NCBI GenBank assembly: GCA_014904985.1
Contig: MU129009.1
Coordinates: 62,001-126,000, forward strand
Source: Hydnum rufescens UP504
Lineage: Eukaryota; Basidiomycota; Agaricomycetes; Cantharellales; Hydnaceae
Length of the DNA stretch: 64,000 nt
Reading direction: 5' to 3'
Shown: positions 1-10,679 of the stretch, piece by piece
Position numbering within the stretch: position 1 is the first letter of the stretch
Layout: every line of letters starts with the position of its first letter
Position numbers and translations under genes: made by a program
Notes under the pieces: model-generated
What the model saw: only the letters and a program-made list of their open reading frames with translations
The model's database searches: none
What the model was told of the DNA's origin: nothing

Positions 1-925
1 CTCAATTTGAAAATGGAGTTGATCGACGAGATTGCCACCAAGATGGTTCCCCGAACGATCCTTGCCGATGTACGTGGGATTCCATTGCCCTTCTTCCACG
101 TATTCCGCTGAGCCAACGCCTTAGTACATGTCTCGGACAATGGCTGGTCCAATGGAACTTTGGCTCATGAGAAAGCAATTTACTCTCCAAGTGGCCGCAG
201 TGTCGTTCATGTCATATATTGTCAGTGGAGGGAATCGCGTTCCGTCGCGTCTCCATATATCCAGGTCATCCGGGCTCATCTATAGCTCGGAGCTCCTTCC
301 TTGTACGTTTCCCCCCTCATGTTTTAAGCCCTCGAATGACCATGTTGCTTCGACACAGCTCTGGCGCAACAAGCCCCTATTCTGCAGTCTTCCGAAGCCG
401 TGCCATTCCGATTTACACCCAATATGCAGCACTTTGTGACCCCGAACGGCATGGAGGGTCTCATGACCTCTGGTATCATGGCGATCGGACGCTGTTTGAC
501 GGAACCTGAAGTAAGTCATTTCTCCCCCCTCCCCTCAGCTAGGAGGGGACTGATCGATGTTGCTTTACCGTAGTACGATCTTGAGCAACAACTTAGCCTC
601 TTTTTGCGGGACGAAGTTCTCACATGGTATAACGTTCATAACAAGACCGCTTCAGCCGACATTGTCTTCCGTGGTCATGTCGCCCATAATGTGGATGCGG
701 TTGTGAAGAAGGCCGAAGTCCTTGCGTGCAAATTCGAGCGGGAGAATGTGAGCTACGTGATGGAGCTGCCGAATCTGATGGGATGCACTTACATTTACAT
801 TCGTTTGTTAGACTCACGCCAATTCGTCGGTATCTGCTTCGCAAGCAGTCTCCAATCTCATTTCAACGGCGACGAATCCTCAATGTCTCGCCAAGATGCC
901 AGAGCAATGGTATCCATACTTCTAG
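1..925 (+). CDS. tra1: TRA1, 3' end (kinase-like and FATC part), partial at left edge
   Basis: C-terminal part of the Tra1/TRRAP pseudokinase, the scaffold that carries activators to the SAGA and NuA4 acetyltransferase complexes in the nucleus. Exons read 1-69, 125-302, 359-510, 574-747 and 812-925, joined by four GT-AG introns of 55-64 bp that all keep frame. The product shows the Tra1 stretch MELWLMRKQFTLQ, then SRLHISRSSGLIY, then NGMEGLMTSGIMAIGR and LTEPEYDLEQQLSLFLRDEV, and ends in a FATC-like tail AKMPEQWYPYF with a TAG at 923-925. No frameshift is seen in these exons, so this looks like the functional copy; its 5' part lies left of the window. A degenerate second copy of the gene lies at 7.09-9.33 kb on the other strand. 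The next gene, a bromodomain protein, is convergent and may belong to the same NuA4 complex. Confidence 0.9.
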
Positions 926-1755
926 GTTTTTAGTGCTCCTTAGGTTCTCGTCTTGCCTCAGCATCTTGTTTTTGTATGTATTATTGTACATTACAATGGA
1001 TTTCATCAGGAGTTCGCTCTTCTCCCACATGCATACAGTGATACCAGAAACGCTCCACATTTTTGGATTCTGACAGATTATTCCTCAAACGATCCTTTGT
1101 TGGCAGCAATTCCGCCAGTCAACCGGCGGCTAACATAAAGGGCCTTAAATTTCAGAGGTGGCTGATGGTGGTGGTCTCATCTGTTCGTGTTCTGTGCCAA
1201 AGCGCGATCAGGTAAATGATCCTTGTTGCAAGGCAGGAAAATCCAAAAAATTCAATCAGAAGGACGCAGGAGCTAAATGGCATTGCCATGCCTTGGCCCT
1301 GCGCCCCGATAGGACGATTTCACCGCGTCGTTCCACGATGCATACCTTCGGAGAATTCGCCGGTCTCGTGGGGGCAATCTCAGGGGAAGAATTGGAAAGT
1401 TGAGACGCCACATTACTTTTTCCAATTCGAACGTCTACTGAGTACTGAGATATCGCCCTATTATACTACGAGTACACCTCAACTGGAACGATTTCTTTCC
1501 CATTCTGCATTTGGTTCACATTCCATTTTAGCCACCTTGTATAACCAGATATCCCAGGACAATTCTGGCCAAGGGTGAACTTGGTGGTCTTCATAAATGG
1601 ACCACATTCTTTGCGGGATACTAATACGGTAAATATCATTATTTATGAGGACGCCCATATTGTACCTAGGAGGATGGAATATTGTATGAAGATGAGATGA
1701 TGATAGCATGGACTGATTCTGATACTTACGATATTTATTGCCTTTTAATGTCACA
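926..1755. other. Convergent intergenic region after TRA1
   Basis: No convincing gene between the TRA1 stop and the end of the bromodomain gene. Positions about 955-1092 contain a stretch that recurs, diverged, on the minus strand at about 25.03-25.20 kb, next to a CTK1 remnant. Short open frames here show no recognisable domain. The TRA1 3' untranslated region must lie in the first part. Confidence 0.5.
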
Positions 1756-3252
1756 TTAGTGCGCCCTAAACTTCTCTGTTGCCCTATGTTCACTAATCAG
1801 CTTCTCAGTCTCCGAAATCATCTGTAACAGGCGATCAACCCTTCTCCGTACGACGATAGCGATAATGGCCGCTCACCCCCTTCGCCATGTCATATGTTTC
1901 TGATCCAGGGAGATTATACATAACCGCATTGGCGAACATAAGGAAAATGGCACGCTCATATTCGGTCGTATTTGTGATTAAGCCCTGTCGAATGTTTTGC
2001 TTAATCGTCCTCAAGTCCATCGGCTCAACGACCATCTCGTCGTAGTCTGAAGCGATAGCTTCGGTGACAGGATCAGCAAATACTTCACCGTTCTTCTGGG
2101 CTGTGATGGCGGCGTGTAACACATTGATGACTTTCTCGAAGCGCTTCGCATTTGCGTCTGAAGATGGAAGCGAGGTCCGTGAACGGCGAGTGCCCGAACT
2201 AGGTACCGTAGTTTGAACTGGTTAGAGAACACGGAAAATATGTCAGTGGTCTCGATAGAGTCAAACAGTTCCGTACCTGGCTCATCATCCCCAGATCCCG
2301 GGACCGGCGTAGTCTTGACGCGTTTCTTGTCTCGGAGTTCTGCGCTCTCGGCCACGTCAGCCTTCCGTTTTTCTAGAAAAGACGGGGGCGTCTGTTGATT
2401 CATGTTATAGCATAAGGAAAAACCACGCACCTCGTTTATCGTCCGCACTTGGTTCGGGACTGGTGGAGTCTAACCATTGTTCAGGACTACGCGTATCCTG
2501 AGGAGGTGGTTCGACTTCCATATGAACAAATTCGTCCTGAGGAACGGGCGAAGGACGTGGTTCAGGAAATTCGGAAGGAGCGGGGAAAGGGATGTTGTCT
2601 TGCTGAGGCAGATCACCGAATTCTGCCGCTATTTGTTCATCCCATGCACCGGACTGAATGTCCTCCATTTCTTTGGTTAGTCTCCTGCGCATGCCGCGAC
2701 GTACGGTTAGCCAATTGAACGGATGACTTCTGTGGCGCTAACCGGAATTCTGCTTCCTGCTGTGCGATTATATCAACTAGCTCAGTGACCCGTGCTTTAT
2801 AGTACTTCTGAGCGAGATGAAGATTTGGAACAGCTGCATAAGAAGGGATGCTTATTATTCAGGAATACTCATGGGTGGATCTTACTGACCCTTTGGGACG
2901 GCTGCTTCTGGCGAGGGGTATTCCCCACTGTCACCAATGATTTCACTGCACGGCTCAATGACGCCGGAAACGGTATATACCCACAGGTCAGGAGCCACTT
3001 GAGACATCAAAGCAGCATATATCTCCTTGCAAGATCCAGGGCTATAGAAGTGGGGGAGCCTAGTGACCAGGGGGTGTTTGCTGAGGACATTGGATATCTT
3101 TACCCAGTCGCGTGCACCCAACTTGGAGGACTCTTCAGAAAGCAGGATCGGGATATTCGTAGCTGATAGGGTCAAAATACCTCGTATACAATCTGGGCAA
3201 ACACGAGCCTGTCGCGCACAGACATTTTATTTACATGATCGGAGGTGGACAT
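1756..3252 (-). CDS. BRD8/Bdc1-like bromodomain protein
   Basis: Six-exon gene, about 3252-2890, 2833-2743, 2684-2431, 2391-2277, 2217-1877 and 1821-1756, ending in a TAA. The N-terminus (VRDRLVFAQIVYE, then GARDWVKISNVLSKHP and FYSPGSCKEIYAALM) matches the SANT-like head of BRD8. A coiled region (QKYYKARVTELVDIIAQQ) follows, then an acidic and proline-rich linker, a basic stretch, and a C-terminal bromodomain (FADPVTEAIASDYDEMV, MDLRTIKQNIRQG, FANAVMYNLPGSETYDMAKG) that reads acetyl-lysine. BRD8/Bdc1 proteins are NuA4/TIP60 subunits, which fits the neighbouring TRA1. The frame is lost in a run of four T (plus 3173-3176): one more base would make the first exon continuous from the ATG at 3252. 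The exon 3/4 junction also does not keep frame with the GT-AG sites I could find. I read both as probable sequence errors, but a damaged gene is not excluded. Confidence 0.75.
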
Positions 3253-3308
3253 GCTGAGGGAAGGCTCGGTGCAAAGTCGGCTGTTCCCGGACTAATAGAC
3301 CCACCATA
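3253..3308. promoter_or_regulatory. 56-bp divergent promoter (BRD8-like / CSN4)
   Basis: Only 56 bases separate the minus-strand ATG at 3252 from the plus-strand CSN4 ATG at 3309. Any core promoter elements and both 5' leaders must overlap here or reach into the opposite gene. No TATA box is evident. Confidence 0.5.
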
Positions 3309-4901
3309 ATGTCAATCCAACGCAAACTAGAGGATATCTCCTTCATCTCCATCCAGAAGGACAAATCGACTGCTTACAGCGCCCTTCTCTCTGATATTCT
3401 TGTAAAATCTCGCTCGACCGCTGATGTCCAGGCTGTACTCAGAAGCGCCGTGAACGAGACACCGGTCGTAGCTCGACAAGTCCTCTCTGAACTAGTCAAG
3501 TCTCTAAAAGACGCCGATTTTCCAGACCCTTCCGTACTACAATCTCTTCTCAGAGCCTCGCTAGAGGTAGCCCAACCTCGGGGCGTCACTTTCGAAGAGC
3601 AAGTATGTCAAGTATGCGATACAACCTATTGAAATCCTCATAGCAATATTAGGTCACTTCGCTGAGGAATCATCTCGCTGACCTCCTTGAAGCAGACGAG
3701 GACTGGAAAGAAGCGGCTCAGGTCCTCATGGGCATTAACATGGATAGCAATCACACGTGAGCCATCACGACTTTCAAGCACGCGCCTCCTTATACATCCC
3801 CATGTCCTCAGAAATGAAGAAAAGCTTAGTGTATACATACGAATAGTGCGACTGCTCTTGGAAGAGGAGGAGGCTGGCCAAGCCGAAACGTACTACAACC
3901 GCGCCGCGCTCCTCATCCATTCTACGAGTGACAAAACTCTCCAGCTTCAGTTCAAACTTTGTCAAGCGCGTATCAGTGATTTTGGGCGGAAATTTGTCGA
4001 AGCTGCCACGCGATACCATGAGCTGAGCTGGGTTGCTGACATTGACGAAGAAGAACGAACCAATGCGTTGTGCGTCTTTGTCCCCAATAACCTTTGGATT
4101 ATGTCCTTATTTTTTTTCTCAGGTCTGCGGCTGTAACATGTGCGGTCTTGGCCCCCGCTGGACCAAATCGTGCCCGTGTTCTAGCATCATTACATCGCGA
4201 TGAGAGAACTGCACTCCTTCCACATTACAATATCCTCTCCAAGATGTATCTCGATCATATCATCCGTCCTTCCGAAATTCAAGGTTTTGAAGCTACTCTC
4301 CGTCCCCATCAACTGGCACGTATCGCCCAATCCTCCAGCGACAAACTTTCCTCCGCTCTCTCAGCCGGATCCATAGACGACTCCATGGCCGAGGATCGGG
4401 ACCGGGACTTGAACGAAGGGACGAGTACGCGAACTGGGCCTTCCACCGTGCTGGATCGAGCAGTGATGGAACACAACCTACTTTCTTCGTCCAAAATATA
4501 CAACAACATTACTTTCTCCGGTCTCGGCGCGCTTCTTGATCTTACGCCAGGAGCGGCGGAGACGATGGCGCGGAAGATGATCGAGCAGAAGCGGTTGAGA
4601 GCGTCGATCGACCAGGTAGAGCGGCTTATCTGGTTCGAGGCCAGAACGGATGATGAAGTGGCTCAAGGGAAGGCCGGGGGACTGGGAGATGTGGACCAGG
4701 AGGAAGAGGAGACGGGTGCACCGTTCACGAAGAGGTGGGATATGCAGATCCGGCAGACTGCTTCTAATGTCAGTGTTGCGGAACACTACCGTATTGGTCA
4801 TGGTGCTGATAATTCTCGCGCTCTTCAAGGTCGAATTGATTGTGCAACGACTTGGAGAAAAAGGACTGCTACCTCCACACGCACCAATGACAGTACATTA
4901 G
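3309..4901 (+). CDS. csn4: COP9 signalosome subunit 4 (intact copy)
   Basis: CSN4 is a PCI-domain subunit of the COP9 signalosome, which removes NEDD8 from cullins. Exons 3309-3602, 3653-3756, 3812-4069, 4123-4768 and 4830-4901 splice with consistent phases to a protein of 457 aa, a little longer than usual for the family. Supporting stretches are TFEEQVTSLRNHLADLLE, LETDEDWKEAAQVLMGI-like residues after exon 1, AETYYNRAALLIH, FKLCQARISDFGRKF and AATRYHELSW (TPR-like helices), then AGPNRARVLASLHRDER and the PCI winged helix near YNNITFSGLGALLDL and ARKMIEQKRLRASIDQVERL. It ends VELIVQRLGEKGLLPPHAP...VH. This is the only undamaged CSN4 in the window; damaged copies lie at 22.3, 38.3 and 60.3-61.6 kb. 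The 3' end abuts a CTK1 3' remnant in convergent orientation, the same order seen at the other copies. Confidence 0.93.
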
Positions 4902-4989
4902 CGAGCCCTTTAGTGAAAATTGAGGATATTATACTAGGTTTGATGGGAATGAATTGCTATGCACTAAAACAAACGAAGGGGTATAATAA

Positions 4990-5140
4990 ATGCAGGCAAC
5001 TAGGACCAACAAAACACAAGAGTCTGCACGCAAGATCCAGACATCCATTCATTGGGTTTCGTTCTTTTGTTATTTGCCTTTTTTTTTCTTCCGCTGCATC
5101 TTGGATTCGCATTCGCGTCTATTATCAATCTACACGAGGT
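4990..5140 (-). pseudogene. CTK1 last-exon remnant
   Basis: Reverse-strand bases at about 5045-5130 match the basic tail of the intact CTK1 gene (the ESKM...KKKK part followed by QKNE). The flanking bases at 4990-5044 match the sequence just downstream of CTK1 at 38.8 kb. The rest of the kinase gene is absent; the sequence after 5140 is unrelated. This gives the convergent CSN4-CTK1 order found elsewhere, but with CTK1 lost. Confidence 0.6.
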
Positions 5141-5457
5141 GAGGGCTTAGAAAGGTGTGTTAGTTGTCACGGTTGATCACCTATGGGCCCACCGTAGAGA
5201 CCCCCAGGGCTTCTAAGCTAGCAGGTGTTCTCATTCAGCCTGTGAGACCAGAACCTGTATTGTGTGTATACAGAACGTATAAAAAGGGGTAATGCTGTGG
5301 AACCAGTGATACAAATGATCTGTGGTGCGGCCACGAGAAACTGACTCGGGTAGGATCTCAGAAGAACGGACTCTCTAACTCACTGCTGGTAGTATTGTGC
5401 ATTTGATCTCGATCTGAATGAAGCCTACAGGGGCCTGAAAAAAGAATACAGAATGTA

Positions 5458-6212
5458 TCACTTTCGCAGCTCCATTGCCTTTTGCACTCTTTCCTTGACT
5501 CCTTCTGTTCCCAGTCGTCCCAACATATAGACAGCATAGCATCGGTTCTTCCGCGTCCACGTCCGTCCCCCCTTTCACCACCCTCCTTCCCGGGTATCAG
5601 AACTCGCTGCCATCGGAGATACCCCTCAAGTTTGAATCCCATCTTTTGAGCTAATCCAATGGAACGGGCGTTTGAAGCATGTGCTTGCCATTGCACGCGC
5701 CGCAATCCGAGGCCTCCTTCACCCGGTCCTTCGAGACAATAGCCAAGAAGAAGACCAACTGCGTTGGCGGCGACATGAGTGCGCTGAAACGAAGGGAGAA
5801 TGAGAACATGGCCAATTTCGATAGATGAATTCTCAGGCGAGGCGTTAAGGAGGCCGATGGCGCCAGCAAACGAAGATGCATCGCCTTCAGTCTCTTCGTC
5901 CTGGGATCGGGTCTTATCAGTGATCGCGAACATCATCGTGCACGGGTCGCGAAAGAATTTATCGTCGAATGTGTCTTGAAGCTCTGCAAAATCCGGGAAT
6001 GGACCGTAGGTCAGAAAGCGGAATAGTTCTGGGTGATCTCTGCCCCCATCGAAGTAGAGCTGCGGGTGAACGGATCGCTATAACGTGTATGATGATGAGG
6101 ACTATACGTAATAGAGGGTGCATCTGACACTGACGACAAATGGGACAAGCTTAACCAGGCCATTCTCCAGTTTCCTAACCGGAAAACAGAAGTTTGGCTC
6201 CTCCGAACTCAT
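5458..6212 (-). CDS. GNAT-family N-acetyltransferase (RimJ/RimL-like)
   Basis: Two exons, 6212-6129 and 6059 to about 5458, with a 69-bp GT-AG intron. The first exon begins MSSEEPNFCFPVRKLENG, the usual start of fungal GNAT proteins of this group. The second exon carries HPELFRFLTYGPFPDF, the core strand and acetyl-CoA loop (IEIGHVLILPSFQRTHVAAN), and NARSIGLAQKMGFKLEGYLR, the standard C-terminal GNAT motif. Near the end the frame ICWDDWEQ runs on to 5358 as unrelated residues; shifting by one base restores GVKERVQKAMELRK and a TGA at 5458-5460, the expected family ending. So there is a one-base frameshift at about 5505, either sequence error or a recent lesion. Substrate unknown; RimJ/RimL relatives acetylate N-termini or small molecules. 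Confidence 0.75.
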
Positions 6213-6529
6213 TGATCCTTTGAGATACAGAGGACACAGTCGATGGATGACTCGATGACTCTTAATATTCCCACGGACTTTCGGGTACGGCACCGTTAAG
6301 CGGCCCGCGGCAAACTGTCCCTCAATACATCTTGTGAAGGCTTTGGCTGACCCAAGAGGGCTGTAGTTGCGCTTTCCTCAGTCGGTGCAGCAATTGTCCA
6401 TTGTTTTAGTATTCTGTCCATGTGGCAACACGATCGCGCAAGCACGTGATTCAAGGCCCTCTGTGGCTCCCTGTGGCTCCAGACATGGCCGACTGCCTGG
6501 CGGAAAATTAAAGATTTTTTTCTCTCCGT
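6213..6529. other. Intergenic, no gene seen
   Basis: Upstream region of the GNAT gene up to the start of a CTK1 remnant. I see no coding signal. The 5' leader of the GNAT gene should lie in the left part. Confidence 0.4.
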
Positions 6530-7085
6530 TCAAAGTTTTTTCGGTTAGGGCAGGATTCCGGGAACCGGCTGGATCAAGATTACCTATTCCTCAGTGCTCT
6601 GCAGCAAGCGCTTCCTCCACGGATGGCTCGCCCATGGGCTTGCATACTGTCTCAAGTTGATGGATTTCGTCGTTCCCTGGAGGGTTGAGTTCTTCGTGGA
6701 TCTGTATTCACTCAGTCAGTTAAAACGATGCAGGGGCCTCTCAGATCAGTGACTCACCCAACACTCCATGTATCTACCTCGCGTTCGGATACCGTGACAC
6801 CAGCCAAAATTCTGGTGCACGATAGCAGAAAGTGATCACCCCGTTCGTGTAATGCACACGGCGCCGTTTTGGGTACAATCAAGGCGGACAAAAATCTGCA
6901 ATCTTGAATATGCCCGAAATTCTTTATAAGAGTGTTCCATCCCCTTCATGTCTTGGTGAATCACCTTCGGCGAGGGGAAATTATTTTGAGAGAGAATCCC
7001 CGTCAGATCGTGATCTATATACTCGAAGACCATATGCACATTGCCTGGAAACCTTTAGGGTGACTACATGGGTGACCAACCGTTG
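6530..7085 (-). pseudogene. CTK1 remnant (middle kinase exons), fused to TRA1 remnant
   Basis: Degenerate copy of the CTK1 kinase exons: MVFEYIDHDLTGILSQNNF is clear near 7030-6970, then most of the C-lobe up to the HRD motif is deleted and the catalytic loop reads VIHQDMKG instead of VIHRDMKG. Further left, bases at 6590-6700 match the exon with ETIYKLMGTPSVEE of the intact gene at 39.3-39.5 kb. Stops interrupt all frames. On its upstream side the match switches abruptly to TRA1 at about 7.09 kb. Confidence 0.75.
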
Positions 7086-9330
7086 TGCACTACCCATTGA
7101 CTCAGAGAAATATGCGTGGGAAGAGGAATAGAATCGCACGTACATGCACATTGGCGTTCGAGGAACATCTTGGTAGAGATCTCGTCGATCAACTCTGTTT
7201 TCGGATTGAGCATATCCAGTCTAGTGATCTGCCAATAACAGGATTGTGACCTCAGAGATGCGACGGAATGTCCCACTGGATTTCGACAATCCATCATCGA
7301 TTTTGCCTTCAGACTGGACATAACGACTGGCTCTTGCCAGGCTGCACCGACCGCTTGGCAATGCTGATTATAAATGTCCAGCAGGGGGACATACGATTAA
7401 TCGTTCTCCGGGAGCCGTAAGCGAGGGGGTCAATCTGATTGCTACAGGAAGATGAAAAAGAAGATTTCCTATTCTCTTTCCAACGGAAGAAAGCACTATG
7501 AGAACAAAATTTAGTGAAGGTCGATGAAAAGGCAAAAAATGGTGCCTAACAAATTGAAGATCCTAAACACCCGCGTAGTAGGTTCTTCCCTTCGACAACT
7601 TCGGGGACGCGGTAACTGGACAACGATGGAGTGCGTCGTTCCATCACGCCCAAGGAATGCATTTCGTCGGAAACACAAGAAATTCCCACGGGAAAGCTCA
7701 GAGAGAGAAGAAAACCGAGAGATCTCCCTAAAATTGACGCGCGTATCATTGTGCTACAGGAAAGACATGAGATAGAAGATAAGCGATATGTTCTGTATCG
7801 TACCTCCAAGTGCTGCCCGGGGAGCTCTCAACTTTGTCATATTTAAAGCGTTGGAACTCAACTTACCAATGACTGATAAGGTCTAATGGCTGGAGCTGAG
7901 GCTGTATTTCAAGGTGTAACTCGTATCGGTCGCGCCAAATTTCCACCCACTCCACGCATTGGTGGATTTGCTCTCACGAGGTCTTCCTCGAATGCTAAAG
8001 AGGTGAACGGAAGATAATTTACTCGAGTCGTCAAAAGACCGCAAGGCGCGCAATATTTGACACGCATAGATCAGGAACTGAACCATCATGTCCTGGAATT
8101 TCATTCTGTTGAACCATTCGTTGGGGATCAACTGTAAGAAGGCGCTGGGTAATCAAGCAAGCGGGAACGCACATATATATATCGCTTCTGTAAGTAATGC
8201 GCTTAACAAACGGTCACGATTCAAACCGACTTGTGTCAACATTTGCTCAAGAGGAGGAGCAGGGAGAAGGAGTGCAGTGTTCAGTATTGCACTTTGTCGA
8301 AGCACTCCCCGGGATGGCGTATTCCACGGTTGTTGGCAGCATCGGGACGAGGTAGATTAAGCTGGGAGTGGGGAGTACTATGTTGCGGCGTGGATGTTGA
8401 TGCCGGCGGGGTGGATTTAGGTTCTTCAATCATGGACTTGTGGTGGTCGGGGGGAAGAGGTTGGCAATGATTCAGACTGGTTATAAGGATGGGCACCTCC
8501 AGCTGCTGGAGTGGGGCTGGGGCTGCAGCAGGTGGAGCCGTAGATTCCAATTGAGTGGCTGCCGCAACGGCGGAAGCTTGCTTGCGTACTGCCTCAGAGT
8601 CTTCCTCCACGGTGCGTAGCTAAAAGAACAAAGCATGGGGTGCTTGCTTATGGATATGTTGTCTCTAATTCCATCAGAATGCGGCAGACACATCGAGGCA
8701 CCCAGTGTAATAAGGACCCCAGAAACTAAGGGATTAAGGTGATCCAACACCATGAGCACAATATAGATTGCCCCTGTATTGTTCGAGAGCATGCGAGATA
8801 GAATCAGCCAAGTCATCCAAGCTAAGGAACCACAAGACTCGAATGAGCGGGGGTCGCTTTTGGGGGTTTTCATATAATCCTGTGGGGCAGCCGACAGCAT
8901 TTCCATTTCAGTGGGCAGCTCTTTAAGCATACATTTGCACCGCCTGACCTAACGTTGCGTTGGCATCTTCGTTGTGGCCAAGCTCTGTAATGGAAATTCT
9001 TGCCAAGGCGAAAAATTCCGCGTTCTGGGGCAGTAAGAGGCAGATCGGATTGGTATTGTTGCTTACTTCAAGCTCAGCCTCAGCCTGTGGCTTTCTCGGT
9101 AGCTCGAAATGGTAGCGTGCTCGCTCCCGGTATTTCAGGAACGCCTCGGTGATCTCGATGTTTGGGAATATGTAAATCCTGGCGAGACTATGGGGGCAGA
9201 CTTCCAAGAGGTAATCCATTCGAGCGACATGTGCGAAACGATTAATAATCCAGGAAGTCTCATGATAGATGCGATACAGGTATATGATGTACCAGTAAGG
9301 TCCTGGTTCGAGGTAGGTTACCGAGTGAGA
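7086..9330 (-). pseudogene. TRA1 remnant (FAT to kinase-like region)
   Basis: Reading the minus strand from 9330, pieces of Tra1 appear in the right order but in shifting frames. These are INRFAHVARM, then ARIYIFPNIEITEAFLKYRE and the FAT-domain stretch NEDANATLGQAVQM (9.22-8.92 kb), VEWVEIWRDRYELHLEIQPQ with LDLISHW (about 7.97-7.87 kb), the N-lobe piece GRDGTTHSIVVQLPRPR (about 7.6 kb), and KTELIDEISTKM (about 7.2-7.15 kb). The last corresponds to the first exon of the intact gene at 1-69, with its intron recognisable. Many stops and frameshifts make it non-functional. A low-complexity Ala/Pro/Gln linker is seen at 8.28-8.61 kb. The copy ends inside the intron after the exon homologous to 1-69, where CTK1 sequence begins. 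Confidence 0.8.
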
Positions 9331-9919
9331 GGGAGGGAATGTCTATTGTAGTATTGATGTTTGACACGTTGCGGAATCTGCCGGCCCGGGACCGAGTCCA
9401 TCCGGACGCGCATTATGCCACTAGTGTTAGTGCTTGGGGGCCCTCATCTCACGTCCGTTCGCAATGAAGGTGGGTGAAACGTGTATCTATGCTTTCCCTC
9501 TGTCACGTCAAAATGCTAGTGCAGGAAGGGGGGAGACACAACGGGGCTTCATTGGAGTGGCTATCATGGTGAGGACGCCTATCCCATGTTCCCATGTTGT
9601 GAAGCTGCAGGGGACGTGGTTCCTGGTGCCCTCAGGGACCCCTCTTTTCGCTGCCTTCATCACTCCCGAAGTTTACTCTCTCTCGTGGAGGAAGAGCAAA
9701 ACGGTCTAGCGAAAAAAGACGTCCATCAATGGCAGCCTTGAAGATGGCATCCTTAGAACCCTGGTTATATAGGGTGCCATGATAGTTGATGTGAATTAAT
9801 CCCGTTATCTCTTATGCTTGGGGTCTTCGTGGGTCTTTGTAATAATCTCTATCACCCTCGATCACACAACATCACTCTGTATCCCCCCTAGAGGCACCAA
9901 ATGCTGATTTTATTTCATT
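9331..9919. other. No gene recognised
   Basis: Between the TRA1 remnant and the beginning of the 16-kb repeat unit. One open frame on the plus strand (9434-9709) has no recognisable domain and no support from the paralogous copy, so I do not call it. Confidence 0.35.
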
Positions 9920-9994
9920 TTGTTTCATTCGGCGATAGTTGTACATTGATTTCAAAAGTTCTCGAGCTCACGCGTGCAGTTCCTCTTCCAGGAT

Positions 9995-10598
9995 CTAGTG
10001 AACCCTCTCCAATGTCCATCTCTGCGTCTCCTCACCGGTGCCATCTCCAATACTGACCTGTGCGGCCCGATCTTCAGCCAAGCAAACTGCAATCAAGTCA
10101 AATGTGGCACTCACCTCGGCGCCGTCGACTGTATCGGCAGCTCCCCAGAACGCAGTCAACCCACCATCTTGGATACTAGAAAGACATACAGGCGCTTGGT
10201 CTGGGTGGTTCAAGAGCTCCCAAACACGAGAGCAGAACGCACGTGTATCCGGAACGGGTTTCTCTGATCGTCCAGACATAACCACCCGCAGGAAGCGTGA
10301 TGGCCACGCCATCAGCCCCAAGCCACTTGAAGACTAGGTGCGGACTCGGGGATCACGTAGGAGGTCCTCCTGTCCGAGTAGTTCGAAATCTTCCACTACA
10401 ATGCAGCAATGCATGTATGAGATACAGCAGGACTACTGGCGTAATGTGGATCCCTGCTTACACGCTGAGAACGATCGCCTGTGCGGTTGTCCAAGGTCAA
10501 AGCGTTGCCCTCGCCGTTGAAGGTGATAGTAAGCTCGTCACCCTCTGTTGAAGGGGCCTTGTTGATGATAAGGTAGGTACCGGGAACAGGTCTAGACA
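9995..10598 (-). pseudogene. Small beta-trefoil-like protein (cospin/I66-like), copy 1, frameshifted
   Basis: Close paralogue of the intact gene at 26640-27247, with the same four-exon layout. It starts MSRPVPGTYLIINKAPSTEG, continues ELTITFNGEGNALTLDNRT, then after an intron WKISNYSDRRTSYVIPESA, and ends GDGTGEETQRWTLERVH. Compared with copy 2 it has one extra base near 10.32 kb, where the frame ending LQVAWG changes to the frame DGVAITLPAGGYVWTIRE. The product is then truncated unless this is a sequence error. The family call rests on the small size, the GTY start, the QRW motifs and the YTIQ-type strand seen in basidiomycete beta-trefoil protease inhibitors. It has no signal peptide. Confidence 0.5.
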
Positions 10599-10679
10599 TT
10601 GTTGCGACAAGATTAAGATTTGTAGGTGTAAGAACGAGGAAAGTTCCTTGGCGATGGGGGGATTGGGTCATATAGCAAA

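Noticed and set aside
8281..8610. Ala/Pro/Gln-rich open frame as an independent gene
   Set aside because: It lies in order between FAT-domain and kinase pieces of the TRA1 remnant and is best read as its linker.
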